Shown: positions 11,591 to 22,379 of the stretch, one piece after another
How the letters are laid out: each line of letters starts with the position of its first letter
Numbering within the stretch: position 1 is the stretch's first letter
DNA from: Cunninghamella blakesleeana
Lineage: Eukaryota > Mucoromycota > Mucoromycetes > Mucorales > Cunninghamellaceae
DNA length: 64,000 nucleotides
Direction of reading: 5' to 3'
NCBI GenBank assembly: GCA_017871115.1
Contig: JAFCIZ010000007.1
Span: 1,302,001-1,366,000 of the forward strand
Position numbers and translations under genes: made by a program
Notes under the pieces: generated by a model
Told to the model about the DNA's origin: nothing
Seen by the model: the letters and a program-made list of their open reading frames with translations, nothing else
Databases searched by the model: none

Positions 11591-13406
11591 AAGCTAGTTT
11601 TGGAACTTCATACTTTTATATATTAGTCAAATTAATATTTACCAGAATCGGGATGGGACCATCCAGCTTCGTATAAAAATTGAGGAACTTGAGTAGTTTT
11701 TCCTGACCCAGTTTCACCACAAATAATTACCACAGTGTTGTTACGGATAGATTCCATTATCGTCTAAATAGACGAAATTTTAAAGTTAATAAAGTTTAAT
11801 ATCAAAAAAAATATTAATATATATATATATATACTTATCAATATTTATAAACATACTTGTTCTTCACCACAGACTGGTAATTTAGATCTAATTTCTTGGA
11901 TTTCGGGGCTTCTATTTACTGTGACATATAAATGCTAAAAAAAAACAAATGAATGAATAAATGTCAATTTTAATAGCTTTCATATTTTAAAACATTAGTA
12001 GCGTTTACCTTAGCTACATCATGGCTAAGATCCCCTTCTTTGTTACTTTTTAGTAATTGAATCTTCACTTCATCTTCTTCTTCGGTGTGTTTAGGAATTG
12101 GCCCAGTTATATTTTTAGTTGCTTCAGCAACGGCTTCTAACTGAGTAGGACCACTACTAATAAAGTCTTCTACTAATGGTCTAGATTTTGGCTTATCACT
12201 TTCCTCTTCATCTGAATCATTTGCTGAATCAGAGCTGTCAAAAGAGGTGTCAGAGTCATTCCTGTCGCCCATTCGTCGCTTGAATTTTTTCCTTACAGCT
12301 GCAGGTATAGTCGACTAATTTTGTAATTTGTAAATATATATAATAAACGAATTAAATATAAATACATGAATTGACATTATTACTATTATTATTTGTACAT
12401 AAACGCATATATTTATATACTTACTTTCTTCTTCTTTCTTTTCTTCTTAACTAAAGGTGTATCAGGACCACTTTTTAATGCGCTACCTATTAACGTAGTT
12501 GAAGAAGTAGTATCAGTTTCTGTTGTATCTTTTTGCGTGGTACTGGGAGGTTGATAGACTGTAACATCAAAATCACTATCATTAACTTCTTTTTCAACAA
12601 ATAATCTTAAATCTTGATCATTTTCTCCATCTTCTTTTATAATTCCTGCTTTTTTCTCCAACATTGCTTGTTTCAATTGTTCACGTAATGTTTGAGCTGG
12701 ACGACCGATTAATTTTGAGGATTTTAACAAATCGGATGACCAAGAAGATGTTCTATATATAAAAAAGAATTAAATCAAATAATAAGAATAAATGTAAAGT
12801 GCCGTTCTTTTTTCTTTATATATACTTACGATAATTCTTCCATCAATCCAACTCGTGCATCTTTTTTTAATTTTTGATCCTAAAAAAGTGATAATTGTGA
12901 AATTTTTATTAATATTAAAGACTTATAATATAATATTAAAGTAGTAATTTTTACGATTATTTAACTTACAATATATTTTTCAAGTTTCTTTCTTTTCTTT
13001 TTGGACATATACTTGGTGGGCTAAATAAGTAATAAATAAAAAAAATCAGCCATAATTTAAGTATATATATCTTTTTTTCCAGTCTGTATAGATATATTTT
13101 ACCTGTTTAAAAGTTGTTTGTTTATCTTCTTCTACAGACTTTTCTCCGGGTATAATCAATTCAATATTACTATCATTTCTATTATATGAGTATGTAAATT
13201 AAATAAAATAAATTAATCGATCTATCATTGTTATTATTTAGTTTTTGACATTAAACTTACGAAGATACAGGCATTTGTGATTTCAAATTAACAACACCAT
13301 CTTGTGTTTCAAGCCCACCATTTCTTGCTTTAGGATGCGAACGTTGATTTGGTTTTAATGAAGAAGCTCTTGCTTTTTCGTTATACCGAGGGCGAGATTT
13401 TCCCAT
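8277..13406 (-). CDS. ECM16: ECM16/DHX37 DEAH-box RNA helicase (Dhr1)
   Basis: Nineteen exons, all phase-consistent, give 1165 residues, close to human DHX37. Boundaries: 13406-13261, 13178-13103, 13020-12970, 12879-12830, 12752-12425, 12314-12009, 11934-11857, 11763-11643, 11548-11439, 11358-11134, 11043-10930, 10850-10592, 10462-10328, 10233-10061, 9964-9893, 9796-9676, 9581-9484, 9397-9297, 9210-8277. This nucleolar helicase removes U3 snoRNA from the 18S precursor. Motifs: Walker A GETGSGKT at 361-368, DEAH at 462-465, SAT at 505-507 and [10 protein letters not shown] at 748-757. HA2 and OB-fold regions follow ([13 protein letters not shown], then the WL..IG..LC segment). An acidic D/E insert sits between the two RecA lobes, as in the family. 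ESF2, in the same processome, is 2.7 kb away. Confidence 0.97.
11551..11582. repeat. TA microsatellite in an ECM16 intron
   Basis: A TA run occupies the 5' side (plus-strand sense) of the intron between the exons at 11643 and 11548. Confidence 0.7.
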
Positions 13407-14146
13407 ATTTTTTAATCAAGTAAAAAAAAGAAGTTGAATGAAAAAAATTTCGTTGAAAAAAATTTAAAAAATTCTTTTTAGACTCCGTATCAGAGCAAAA
13501 ATTTAAGGTTGCTTTAATTTTTTTTTTGATTTTAAAGCCGCCTAAAAATAGATAAACTGGGACTTGATAAATGAAAAAGAAAGCTATATAGAAGTATTTC
13601 ACGTTTCAATGATCAAGTAAATGAATGTATTATTTAAAATATACAGTAAATTTTATAAGTTTTAAAACTAAAATTAAAATAGAATAAAGAGTTGAACTTT
13701 TTGATTACATCTAATAGGTTATTTTATATCTTTATTAATGATATTTTAATTTTTTTTTTTTTTATTTTTTTTTTTTTGAATAATTCCAGATTAAAGGGAA
13801 AGTTAAATTCATTAAGAATAAGAGTGATTTTAATACTTAAGTAATCATAAACACAAAAATAACAACCCAATACTCTTTTTTTTTTTTTTGATTTGGTAAC
13901 AGTCTAATACTTAAGAAAAGCGATTAGTATCAAATACACAGTATTTAAAGCCCGTTTTTTAACAAGAAGTTTTTTTTTTTTGGATTTTTAACTTTTTCTT
14001 TCTCTTTTACTTTTTTTTCTTTAAAAAGCTTTATAATAGAAATAAATTAATATACAAAAAATATAAAATAAAGTGAAGAAAAACAGCGTATAATAAAATA
14101 TAAATATAAATATAAATTCCAAAGCTTGGTAAGTAAATATGAAACG
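13407..14146. other. Divergent promoter region of ECM16 and the Nab3-like gene
   Basis: The 740 bases are rich in poly-T runs (near 13750-13778, 13878-13890, 13970-13981). The ECM16 side has two copies of a TGAAAAAAATTT element. A GTAAGT at 14129 looks like a splice donor but has no matching acceptor before the long open frame. Confidence 0.5.
13439..13465. promoter_or_regulatory. Tandem RRPE-like elements near the ECM16 start
   Basis: TGAAAAAAATTT occurs twice, at 13439-13450 and 13454-13465, three bases apart and 33-59 bases upstream of the ATG. It resembles the yeast ribosome-biogenesis element RRPE (TGAAAATTTT) and the copy before ESF2. It could also lie in the 5' UTR. Confidence 0.35.
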
Positions 14147-17100
14147 ATGTTTCTCAAAGCTCTCTTAAGTGGACATTCGAAAAAAGACAATGAAAATTCA
14201 TTTAACAATAGCCAACATTCACGGCCAATAACCAGTATTAGTAGAGATTCTAATACTAGAACAGGGAGGGATTCAAGTTCAACGGATATACATTCGAATA
14301 CTACATTACATCGATCAGGGGCTCTTGATATATCTACTACAACAATTGCCAATCCAACGGCTCAAAAAATTAACGATACATGCAAACAGACTGGGCATAA
14401 CACAATAAACAATACCCATCGACATAATGTACTAAAAGCTGCTAAAAACAAATCGAACTCTTTTAAACAAACTAAAGATATAGGTTTTTCTATTGAACGC
14501 AACCCTATTCTTATTTCTAATATCAATAATGACAGCAATAACGCAACCACTGAGTTAACAGCTAAGAGTAGTACTACTTTAACCAGTAATCATATCGGCT
14601 CAAGTACCCCCACTTTAAAAAATACAAATAATAAAGTGGTTGTAAGTTCAAATTATACACCTTTTAAACAGAATTCTATCATTAAAATACCTAATCAAAT
14701 TATTTCAACTTCTATATCATCAAAAACCTCAGCACCCACCCCTGAGTTAAAATTAGTACCTGTTAGCTCTAGTAATAATACAAGATCTCATGAAAAGGTC
14801 AATTCAGTTACTGAGTGTCAATCAAAACAAACTAGTTTAACTAAAGTTACAAGGGATATTAATACAAGACTATCTTTTAATACGCGTGATAATACAGAAA
14901 CATCTGCGCGTAATATTAACACAAGACTATCTTATGAATCACCAAATAAACTGAATAATATTGAGCGAGATGATGAAAATAGTAAAAGATTGTTCATTGG
15001 TAAACTTAATATGAATGTTACAAAAGAACTTTTATATGAATGTTTTAAACACTATGGTCCAATTACCGAAGTATATAAGAAGCCTTGTAACTCTTTTGGA
15101 TTTGTACAGTATTTAAAGCCAAAATACGCAGAGAGAGCAATTAGATATGAAGACGATAGATATCGCTGGGGTGTCCATATCGGTAAACTTATTAATATAT
15201 TTGTTTTGAAATTTATTAAAAATAATCTCTATGGATTGAAATTCACTAATGCTATTTTTTTTTTTTAAAATAAATAAATAATAAAATAAAATAAAATACA
15301 ATAAAAATTATATTCAATAGAAGTCCAGAAATGTCAACGTAAAAGAACATATGCGCCGACTAAATCTACATCGGATTGTATCGTTATTCCAGAAAGCGAA
15401 TATTGTGATTACATAGAAAATGATGATGACAAACCTAAAGGTGATAGAGACACTAAAAATTCTAGAGAACTTTCAAGCCGTAATCAAAATGGTAAAGAGC
15501 AATCTAGGAAACCAAGTCGTCATAGTAGCAGAGATTATTACAAGGGTGGATATAGTCCTAATGAACATAATCATAGAGAACATTATAGCCGATATGATGA
15601 TTACTATTATTCAACAAAACGGAATAGATCAAGGGATCGCAGTGATTCACGTGAAGTGCATAGATCTAAAAGTCGATGCGATTCAAGAGAGCCTCATAGC
15701 CATAAAATAAGAGAGCAACATAGATCAAAAGAAAATAACGATTCAGAATACCATCAGAAAATAACAAATCATAGTAGCTCTAATTCACCCCTTCATGGCC
15801 TAAAAGGGAAAGATAATATTTCCTCCAAAAATAACCAAAGTACGACATTAATTAACAAGGAGCCTACAACTATTAAACAAACTTTAAAATGTGGATTAAA
15901 ACGACTCGCCGATATTGATACTATAGATAATAGAACATTTAAAGCAAGTAAGACAGGTTCTTTTGAAGAAAAAGGCAAAATTAAGCTAGATTCAGATATA
16001 ATAAAAGTGGAAAATTTAACCAACAATGCAATCAAAAAATTCATTAAAAGTGACGATAGTAATTATTTGAAGAATAACCATGGATTAAATAATAATAGTG
16101 ATCAATTATTAAACCAATGTAAGCAACATGCTATTAGAGGATATGTAAATAATGTCAATGACTTAGTTATATCACAAGATTCATCGTTAAAACATACAGA
16201 GTTAGCAGCCACACCATCATCCACATCTAAAGCATCAGATATTTTTAACGTTATACAAGAAAATAATAAAAGTATACTTCAAAAACATGGAAATGATCCT
16301 CGGTTAAGAAACAGAAATACCATTTTGAAAAATAATAACTCATCTCCTACCCAGCCATATTTCACCATCCCTAATATTACGAATCATAATGCTGATTCCC
16401 GTTTAGCTAATCGCCCTTCTTTAGCCGAACCATCACCAGCACAATTGCTGCAAAATAATTCAATTACTTGCTCCCTTCCGTCAAATGTAAATGGTGATTC
16501 TCGTTATGTAATGAAGTTAACACAAAATAATATGAACAAAGCTAATAAAATTGGCACAATCTCACCAATCATACCAACCAGTATCAATCCCATCCAAAAT
16601 ATTAATACAGAACCTGTAACAATTATGGACAATAATACCTCAGCAACACTTACTCCTTCCAAAATTTCAGAATTATATGTTGTACAGTTGATTTGTGTTG
16701 GCAATTTAAATCAAAAGCTATATATCGATATTGAAAATCAGCTTAGCTTTATACCAAAAATTAAATGTAGAACTTTTTTTTATCCTTTTATGAATACATC
16801 CCGAGAAGAAGTTTTGAAACAAGTTCCAATAATGGATACTAATGCTGTATTATATATGGACGAAAGCTACCAGAGTAATAATAAGAAGATCTTTTTACAA
16901 ATTTTTAATAGTCAAGTCACAGAACGTGTTCACTTTGATGGTAATTGTACAAATGATAATAATAATTAAAACGTGAGCAATATTTCTACCTTTTTTTTAT
17001 TTTCTTTTATTTTTTTTTATAGAGTATGAACAAATTAGTATCTCTGATGCTGTTTTAATTATTCAACAGTCTATTGAAATCGAGCAGTCTAATCTTTTAA

Positions 17101-17636
17101 ATATGCAAATAATACATATGCCAAATAATCTACCTAATTTGTCATGGTCATCAATGGAGTTAGCTCCAAACTTTCTACCAGTTTCCTCTTCATCCACCCA
17201 ATCGACAATGATTTCTAGTGATCACAATGATACAGATACGAATTTACAAGCCATACAATATATTATTTCTAATTTGAAACAAGTACAAGATTATTCTACC
17301 AAGAATACAGCCAATGCTCTCACATCATATAGTGCGTTAGCCTCAAATTCAGACAATATTAATCTTGTTAGTCAAGCATTATTAAGATTACATATGAACT
17401 CACATCTTAGCCCTACCATTCGCCATCAAGTCATACAAGAGTTATTAACTTGTTTATTATCATCACATACAAAACAAGAATACTCTTTTCAACAACCATC
17501 CCAACCTAGCTATGAAAATATTCTTGCTCCACTTATCTCATCTCTAGGAAGTAACCAATCATTATCCTCTGAACAACAAAACGCTGTACAATCTTTAATG
17601 GATAGCTTTACAATTGATTCTTCAAAAAATAACTAA
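14147..17636 (+). CDS. Nab3-like RRM protein with long low-complexity regions
   Basis: Three exons (14147-15182, 15321-16940, 17023-17636) give 1089 residues. One RRM spans about residues 279-355, with RNP2-like LFIGKL and RNP1-like NSFGFVQY; an intron splits its end. The RRM most resembles yeast Nab3, the RNA-binding subunit of the Nrd1-Nab3-Sen1 termination complex. After it come an R/S/H/D-rich stretch (residues about 400-500), a long S/N-rich linker, a folded-looking segment starting VVQLICVGNLNQKLYIDIENQL and a Q/S-rich tail. That later segment recalls the anticodon-binding-like domain of Nab3 and NCOA5 relatives. The N-terminal 275 residues are S/T/N-rich and probably disordered. The start is the first ATG of the open frame. 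RNA binding is clear; identity with Nab3 is likely but not proven. Confidence 0.75.
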
Positions 17637-18203
17637 TCCAAAAAAATATCATCAATAAATTGGCATAAGTATATAATCAAATTTTTCTTTCCCTTTTTCC
17701 ATTCTCTTTTTTAAGAAAAGTTATTTTTCGAATCATTAAGTTTCCCCTTTTTTTTTATAATAAAATGCAGATCATTCCCTGATCAACTAATAACATTTAA
17801 ACTCCGCCTCTATTTTTTATTCTTTATAAATTGTAATGAATAGTTTAAACTTATAAGAAATTTATTTTATTAATAATTATAAATAAAAAAAAAATATATT
17901 TTTATACTTTTAAATTATTACATAAAAGCTGGTTTTATTAAAGTTTAAAAAAAAAGCAGCACTTTGTATTGTCCAGTAAAATAAATTAAAAAAAAATATA
18001 AGCTGGGTTTAAATACCAATTTGTTTTTTAAAAAAACAATATAATTTTAATTTTTTTGTCTTTCATTCTCGTGGAACCACAAAAAGTTCTATTTCATAAA
18101 AAAATAACTTTTTTTAATATTCTTTTACTGTTTAAATTAAAAATATATTTCACTTAATAAATATATTATACCACTTGTTGATTTATACAACTATTATTAT
18201 TTA
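17637..18203. other. Intergenic region
   Basis: It lies between two plus-strand genes and should contain the terminator of the first and promoter of the second. It is mostly A/T homopolymer runs. I see nothing else in it. Confidence 0.5.
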
Positions 18204-20840
18204 ATGCAATCTATATCTGGAATTATAACACAAACTCATAGTACAAAAGGAGATGTTCCACCACCTTTAGTTGGTTCATCTATATCAGTTGTTGATAACT
18301 TTGTATTAGTATTTGCTGGTCGACTAGTGGCTTCGCGAAAAATGACCAATCATCTTTATATACTTGATCTTAATACACTTGTATGGACTAGACATATTCC
18401 ACCTCCTGATTCTGATAAAGCACCAAAGCCTAGATACTTTCACACTACTAATGTATATGGTCGCTCTCTTATTATTTTTGGAGGTATGGGCTATTCAAGA
18501 CAATCAGCAGATGGTCTTTGTGTATTAGACGATATTGCAGTATTTGATGTAGACACTTTATCATGGAAACACCCTAGTATTCAACCTTCACTATTTGCAC
18601 CACGTCCAAGATATGCTCATCTAGCTACTATCTCCGATAATAATTTATTAGTAATTGGTGGCCAAGATATGAATAATACCTATTTGACAGAAATCAATGT
18701 TTTAAATCTTGAATCTTGGGAATGGATACAAGCAACTAATTTTGAACAAAATGTTGGTGCTTATCGTTCAGTGGCTATTGCAACAGATTTAGGAACACCT
18801 TTACCAGCTCCTCTTTTAAATAGTCAATCATCTCAAGACCATACGATGAATAATGATTCTAACCAAGATAAAGATTACAATGCTTCTAGAAATAGAATGT
18901 CTTTATTATATTCCGACCTTGATACCAATCCAAACGCTGATGTGTCGGGACCAGTGTTTTTGTATAGTAACTACAACTTTGCTGATGTAAATCGAGAATT
19001 ACAACTAATCACACGGAATTCTTCAACTTCAGACACTTCAGCTAGTAATAAAGGTAACAGTATATCATTCGAAGATGCATCAAAACTTATGACAGGATCA
19101 GCTATGCCTCCTGGTTTGCGATTTCCAACAGGTGAAGTAATTGGTCAACATGTCATTATTGCAGGAACTTATCTTTCACCACAAACTCAGTCATATTCTT
19201 TATGGGGACTTAATATTGCAAGTTTAGTGTGGACTCGTATAGACAGTGGTTCCATTTTTGGTTCAGGTTCATGGAATCGTGGTGTTCTTCACAGTAATTG
19301 TAATAGATATTTAGTATTTGGAAATACAAATCGAAATTTATTAGAAGATTATAACCATCGTCAAGTAAATTTTGATCACATTGCATCCATTGATTTAGAA
19401 GCTTATGGAATATATCAGCATCCTAAAGTTACATGCTCTTCACTTGCACAAGAAATGGGATTAAGATTGTTAAATGAGCCTACTGTAGCTGATTTTATTA
19501 TCGTTACTCGTGAAAATCAAGAAATTGCTGTTAATTCTGCTATTTTGCGTCATAGATGGCCATATTTTGCTCAGTTACTAGAAGAAGCTAAAAAACAACA
19601 AAAACAAAATGAAACTTCTAAATTAGATAAAATCCAAGAAGAAACAAATGAAAACAATACCAATAAAGAAAATGAACCACCACAACATCAATCAACAACA
19701 GATACAGATACAAATACAAATACCAATACAAGTACAGAAAAAACTAGTGATATGAATACTTCAATTGAATTTACAACAAATGCATGTAGTATGTCTTTCC
19801 CTTACGTATACCCTGTAGTAGTTGCATTTTTACAATATCTATATACTGACAATTTGTTAACAGCACAACAATACCAACCTCATATTTTATCACAATTACT
19901 TTTACTAGCAGATATGTATAACTTGCCACGTTTAGTAACTCTAGCCACCCATGCTTTACATCAAATGCTTAATATGTCTACTGCACCTCTAATTTTCGAA
20001 ACAGCTGCACTTTCACACCAAACAAGTTTACAAGTACGTGCTCTTAAATTAATGATTGCTGCCAAAAAAATGATTCAACAACAACAGCGGATATCTCAAT
20101 ACGGTGCAGGTGAAAATAGTTATCAACATCAAACTACTTCACTAGACGGAAGTGCAAGCGATAAAGATTGGGATTTAACTTCTATGTCTTCATCTCTTCA
20201 TCAACAACAGCAAATGGATATCTCATCTTTTCAACCATTAGCAAACTCATACCACAATAGTTTTTCTAACCAAAGTGTTAGCAATTCAACATATAGCTCT
20301 TTGCCTACATCATTTCGTTCATCCGAATTAGATTTTAAACAACAAAACCATTTATCACCTACGCTAGGCCCTTATCAAGGAAGAGCATCATCTGTTAGTG
20401 GTAAATCAACCGGGTCAGCACCATTAAGTAATTCTACAAATAGTGGAAGAAATAATAATAATAACGTAAACAATTCATTACCTACTAGACCTTCCACATC
20501 TTTAAATCAATATGGGTTATCATCGGCTCGACATCAAAATATAAATCAAACTACTACTAGTCATTTATCTTCATCAGCATATCAATCCGTTAGTAGTCCA
20601 ATTGGATCACAATACTCTGATTCTGTTAAATCAACCAACTTTCCATTTAATGGTAACCTTGGTAATAATAACAACAACAGTAACATTAATAACTCAGCAG
20701 TAGAAGATGATTCATTAAGTGTATCAAGCTTTTCAGCTTATGGTAATGCATCCTCGAGTTCAAAAGATAGTATCAAAAAACGTAAAGAATATCGATTTTT
20801 AAACGCATTAGGTAATAAATTTTCTATATCAAGATCATAA
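18204..20840 (+). CDS. Kelch-repeat and BTB domain protein
   Basis: A single-exon gene of 878 residues, unusual here where most genes are split. Kelch-type blades occur at about residues 17-70, 75-128 and 132-185, each with GG pairs (FGGMG, IGGQD) and W residues, and again around 310-390. A BTB fold starts near 420 (PTVADFIIVTRENQEIAVNS) and is interrupted at about 466-520 by a Q/N/T-rich insert before it resumes at FPYVYPVVVAFLQYLYTD. A conserved helical part follows to about 640, then a long S/N/Q-rich tail ends in a basic KKRKEYRFL. Kelch-BTB proteins of this order resemble LZTR1-type adaptors, often Cullin-3 partners. The substrate cannot be told. Confidence 0.85.
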   Translation: MQSISGIITQTHSTKGDVPPPLVGSSISVVDNFVLVFAGRLVASRKMTNHLYILDLNTLVWTRHIPPPDSDKAPKPRYFHTTNVYGRSLIIFGGMGYSRQSADGLCVLDDIAVFDVDTLSWKHPSIQPSLFAPRPRYAHLATISDNNLLVIGGQDMNNTYLTEINVLNLESWEWIQATNFEQNVGAYRSVAIATDLGTPLPAPLLNSQSSQDHTMNNDSNQDKDYNASRNRMSLLYSDLDTNPNADVSGPVFLYSNYNFADVNRELQLITRNSSTSDTSASNKGNSISFEDASKLMTGSAMPPGLRFPTGEVIGQHVIIAGTYLSPQTQSYSLWGLNIASLVWTRIDSGSIFGSGSWNRGVLHSNCNRYLVFGNTNRNLLEDYNHRQVNFDHIASIDLEAYGIYQHPKVTCSSLAQEMGLRLLNEPTVADFIIVTRENQEIAVNSAILRHRWPYFAQLLEEAKKQQKQNETSKLDKIQEETNENNTNKENEPPQHQSTTDTDTNTNTNTSTEKTSDMNTSIEFTTNACSMSFPYVYPVVVAFLQYLYTDNLLTAQQYQPHILSQLLLLADMYNLPRLVTLATHALHQMLNMSTAPLIFETAALSHQTSLQVRALKLMIAAKKMIQQQQRISQYGAGENSYQHQTTSLDGSASDKDWDLTSMSSSLHQQQQMDISSFQPLANSYHNSFSNQSVSNSTYSSLPTSFRSSELDFKQQNHLSPTLGPYQGRASSVSGKSTGSAPLSNSTNSGRNNNNNVNNSLPTRPSTSLNQYGLSSARHQNINQTTTSHLSSSAYQSVSSPIGSQYSDSVKSTNFPFNGNLGNNNNNSNINNSAVEDDSLSVSSFSAYGNASSSSKDSIKKRKEYRFLNALGNKFSISRS

Positions 20841-20993
20841 AAAAATATCTATATTATTATAATTTAATATCTAATTTAATTAAAAATCTATACTATTAAT
20901 AAAAATGTCCTATAACAACATATATTCTCTATTTTACATGCATTTAAAAATAACAATGTTTTTAATATATAATTTCAACTTCAATAAAACGTT

Positions 20994-21025
<32 letters not shown>

Positions 21026-22379
21026 GTAATTAATTATATTATATGCGGTTGTATGAGAGCATGAACATGTACAGGGCAAAATTTGGTTTGGCATAATTAA
21101 AAAAAAGAAAAAGTTTACATAAAAGTAGTCAGCAAATAGACGAATATATTTCAAAACAAGTTTGAATTTTACCAAATACTTGGTACAATTTACTTGCAAA
21201 TTTCAGTTTTTTTATAATATATAGGTACCAGATACAATTGGTAAATACTGATTAAATATATATAACTAATACAAAAAATAAATACTTTAATCATTATATT
21301 AGATTCACTGTGTTCATTCTTATACGTTAATATAAAAAAAAAGAATGAGTGCTTTGTATATTACCATCAACTATTTCGTCAATAGGTATTTTGTTATTAT
21401 TTATCGTAAAAACTTCATGAATCAATTAAAATTATAAACAAACAAATAGAGTTTAGTTTCTTTAATATGATCGTTATTTTCTATAATATTATTATAGTAT
21501 TCTATGCGTATGTATGCTACTTATAGCCGCAATGACATGTGAATTTTCACACAGCGGTTTGGAGCTTTTTTACAAAACACGCATAATAATGCTTTCAGCT
21601 TCACCGAGAGCTATATTATAAAATTATTGTTGATCATAGTTGCAATATTCAATCTTGAAAAATATATATATGTAGAGTATTTCACGAGAAAATATCTGAT
21701 TAGTTTTAAAGCTGTTATACAATTGGATCAAAATATTATTCAAAAGTAAACTATATTATAATCTTTGTAGTTGTTTGATATTACAGAAATGAGTATTTAG
21801 TTACTATATTTAAAAAATATGTATACTGTAATCGTTTCTATACTATTCATAGCATATATATATATATATATATATATGTATATTCACCATAGTAACATTG
21901 TTTTCTCTTTTCATAGTGTTTATATTGATATTTAAATAATTCTATTATTATTATCAAGCTCATTTTAATGTAAAAAAAAGTTTTTGGAAAAGTGAAAGAG
22001 AGAACTAAAGAATTCATCTTTGGTTTTTTTTATGTAATATAATCTAAACCTCGTTTTTTAATATTTTTTGATTTTACATAATATACATATATATGATTTA
22101 TTGCCTAGTTTTCGTTTATTATTATTATTTATTTAAATTGTAGTTTTAGGCAAATTCGTTAATTTTTGTTACTAATGATTTTTTTTTCCTCGATAAGATA
22201 TACATGTGCGCTTTTTATTAAATATAACAAAATTATTTAACTCAAATCAAGATTATTAGAGGGCTTAAATATATATATATATATTTTAATTGATAAGCAT
22301 TTATTTATTTTTTGTTATTAAAATAAGTTATTTAAAGTGATAATTTTGATACTAGGATACGTAATTGTAAATTTTCCAA
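20841..22379. other. Long convergent intergenic region with TA microsatellites
   Basis: 1.5 kb between the kelch-BTB and transporter stops, longer than needed for two 3' ends. TA repeats lie at about 21000-21025, 21858-21876 and 22269-22285. The part at 21500-21720 is less AT-biased (CACACAGCGGTTTGGAGC, CTTTCAGCTTCACCGAGAGC) but has no convincing reading frame or tRNA promoter boxes. Confidence 0.5.

Noticed and set aside
14126..14146. Start of the Nab3-like protein before 14147, or an intron from the GTAAGT at 14129
   Set aside because: There is no ATG upstream in frame, and no acceptor follows before the long open frame.
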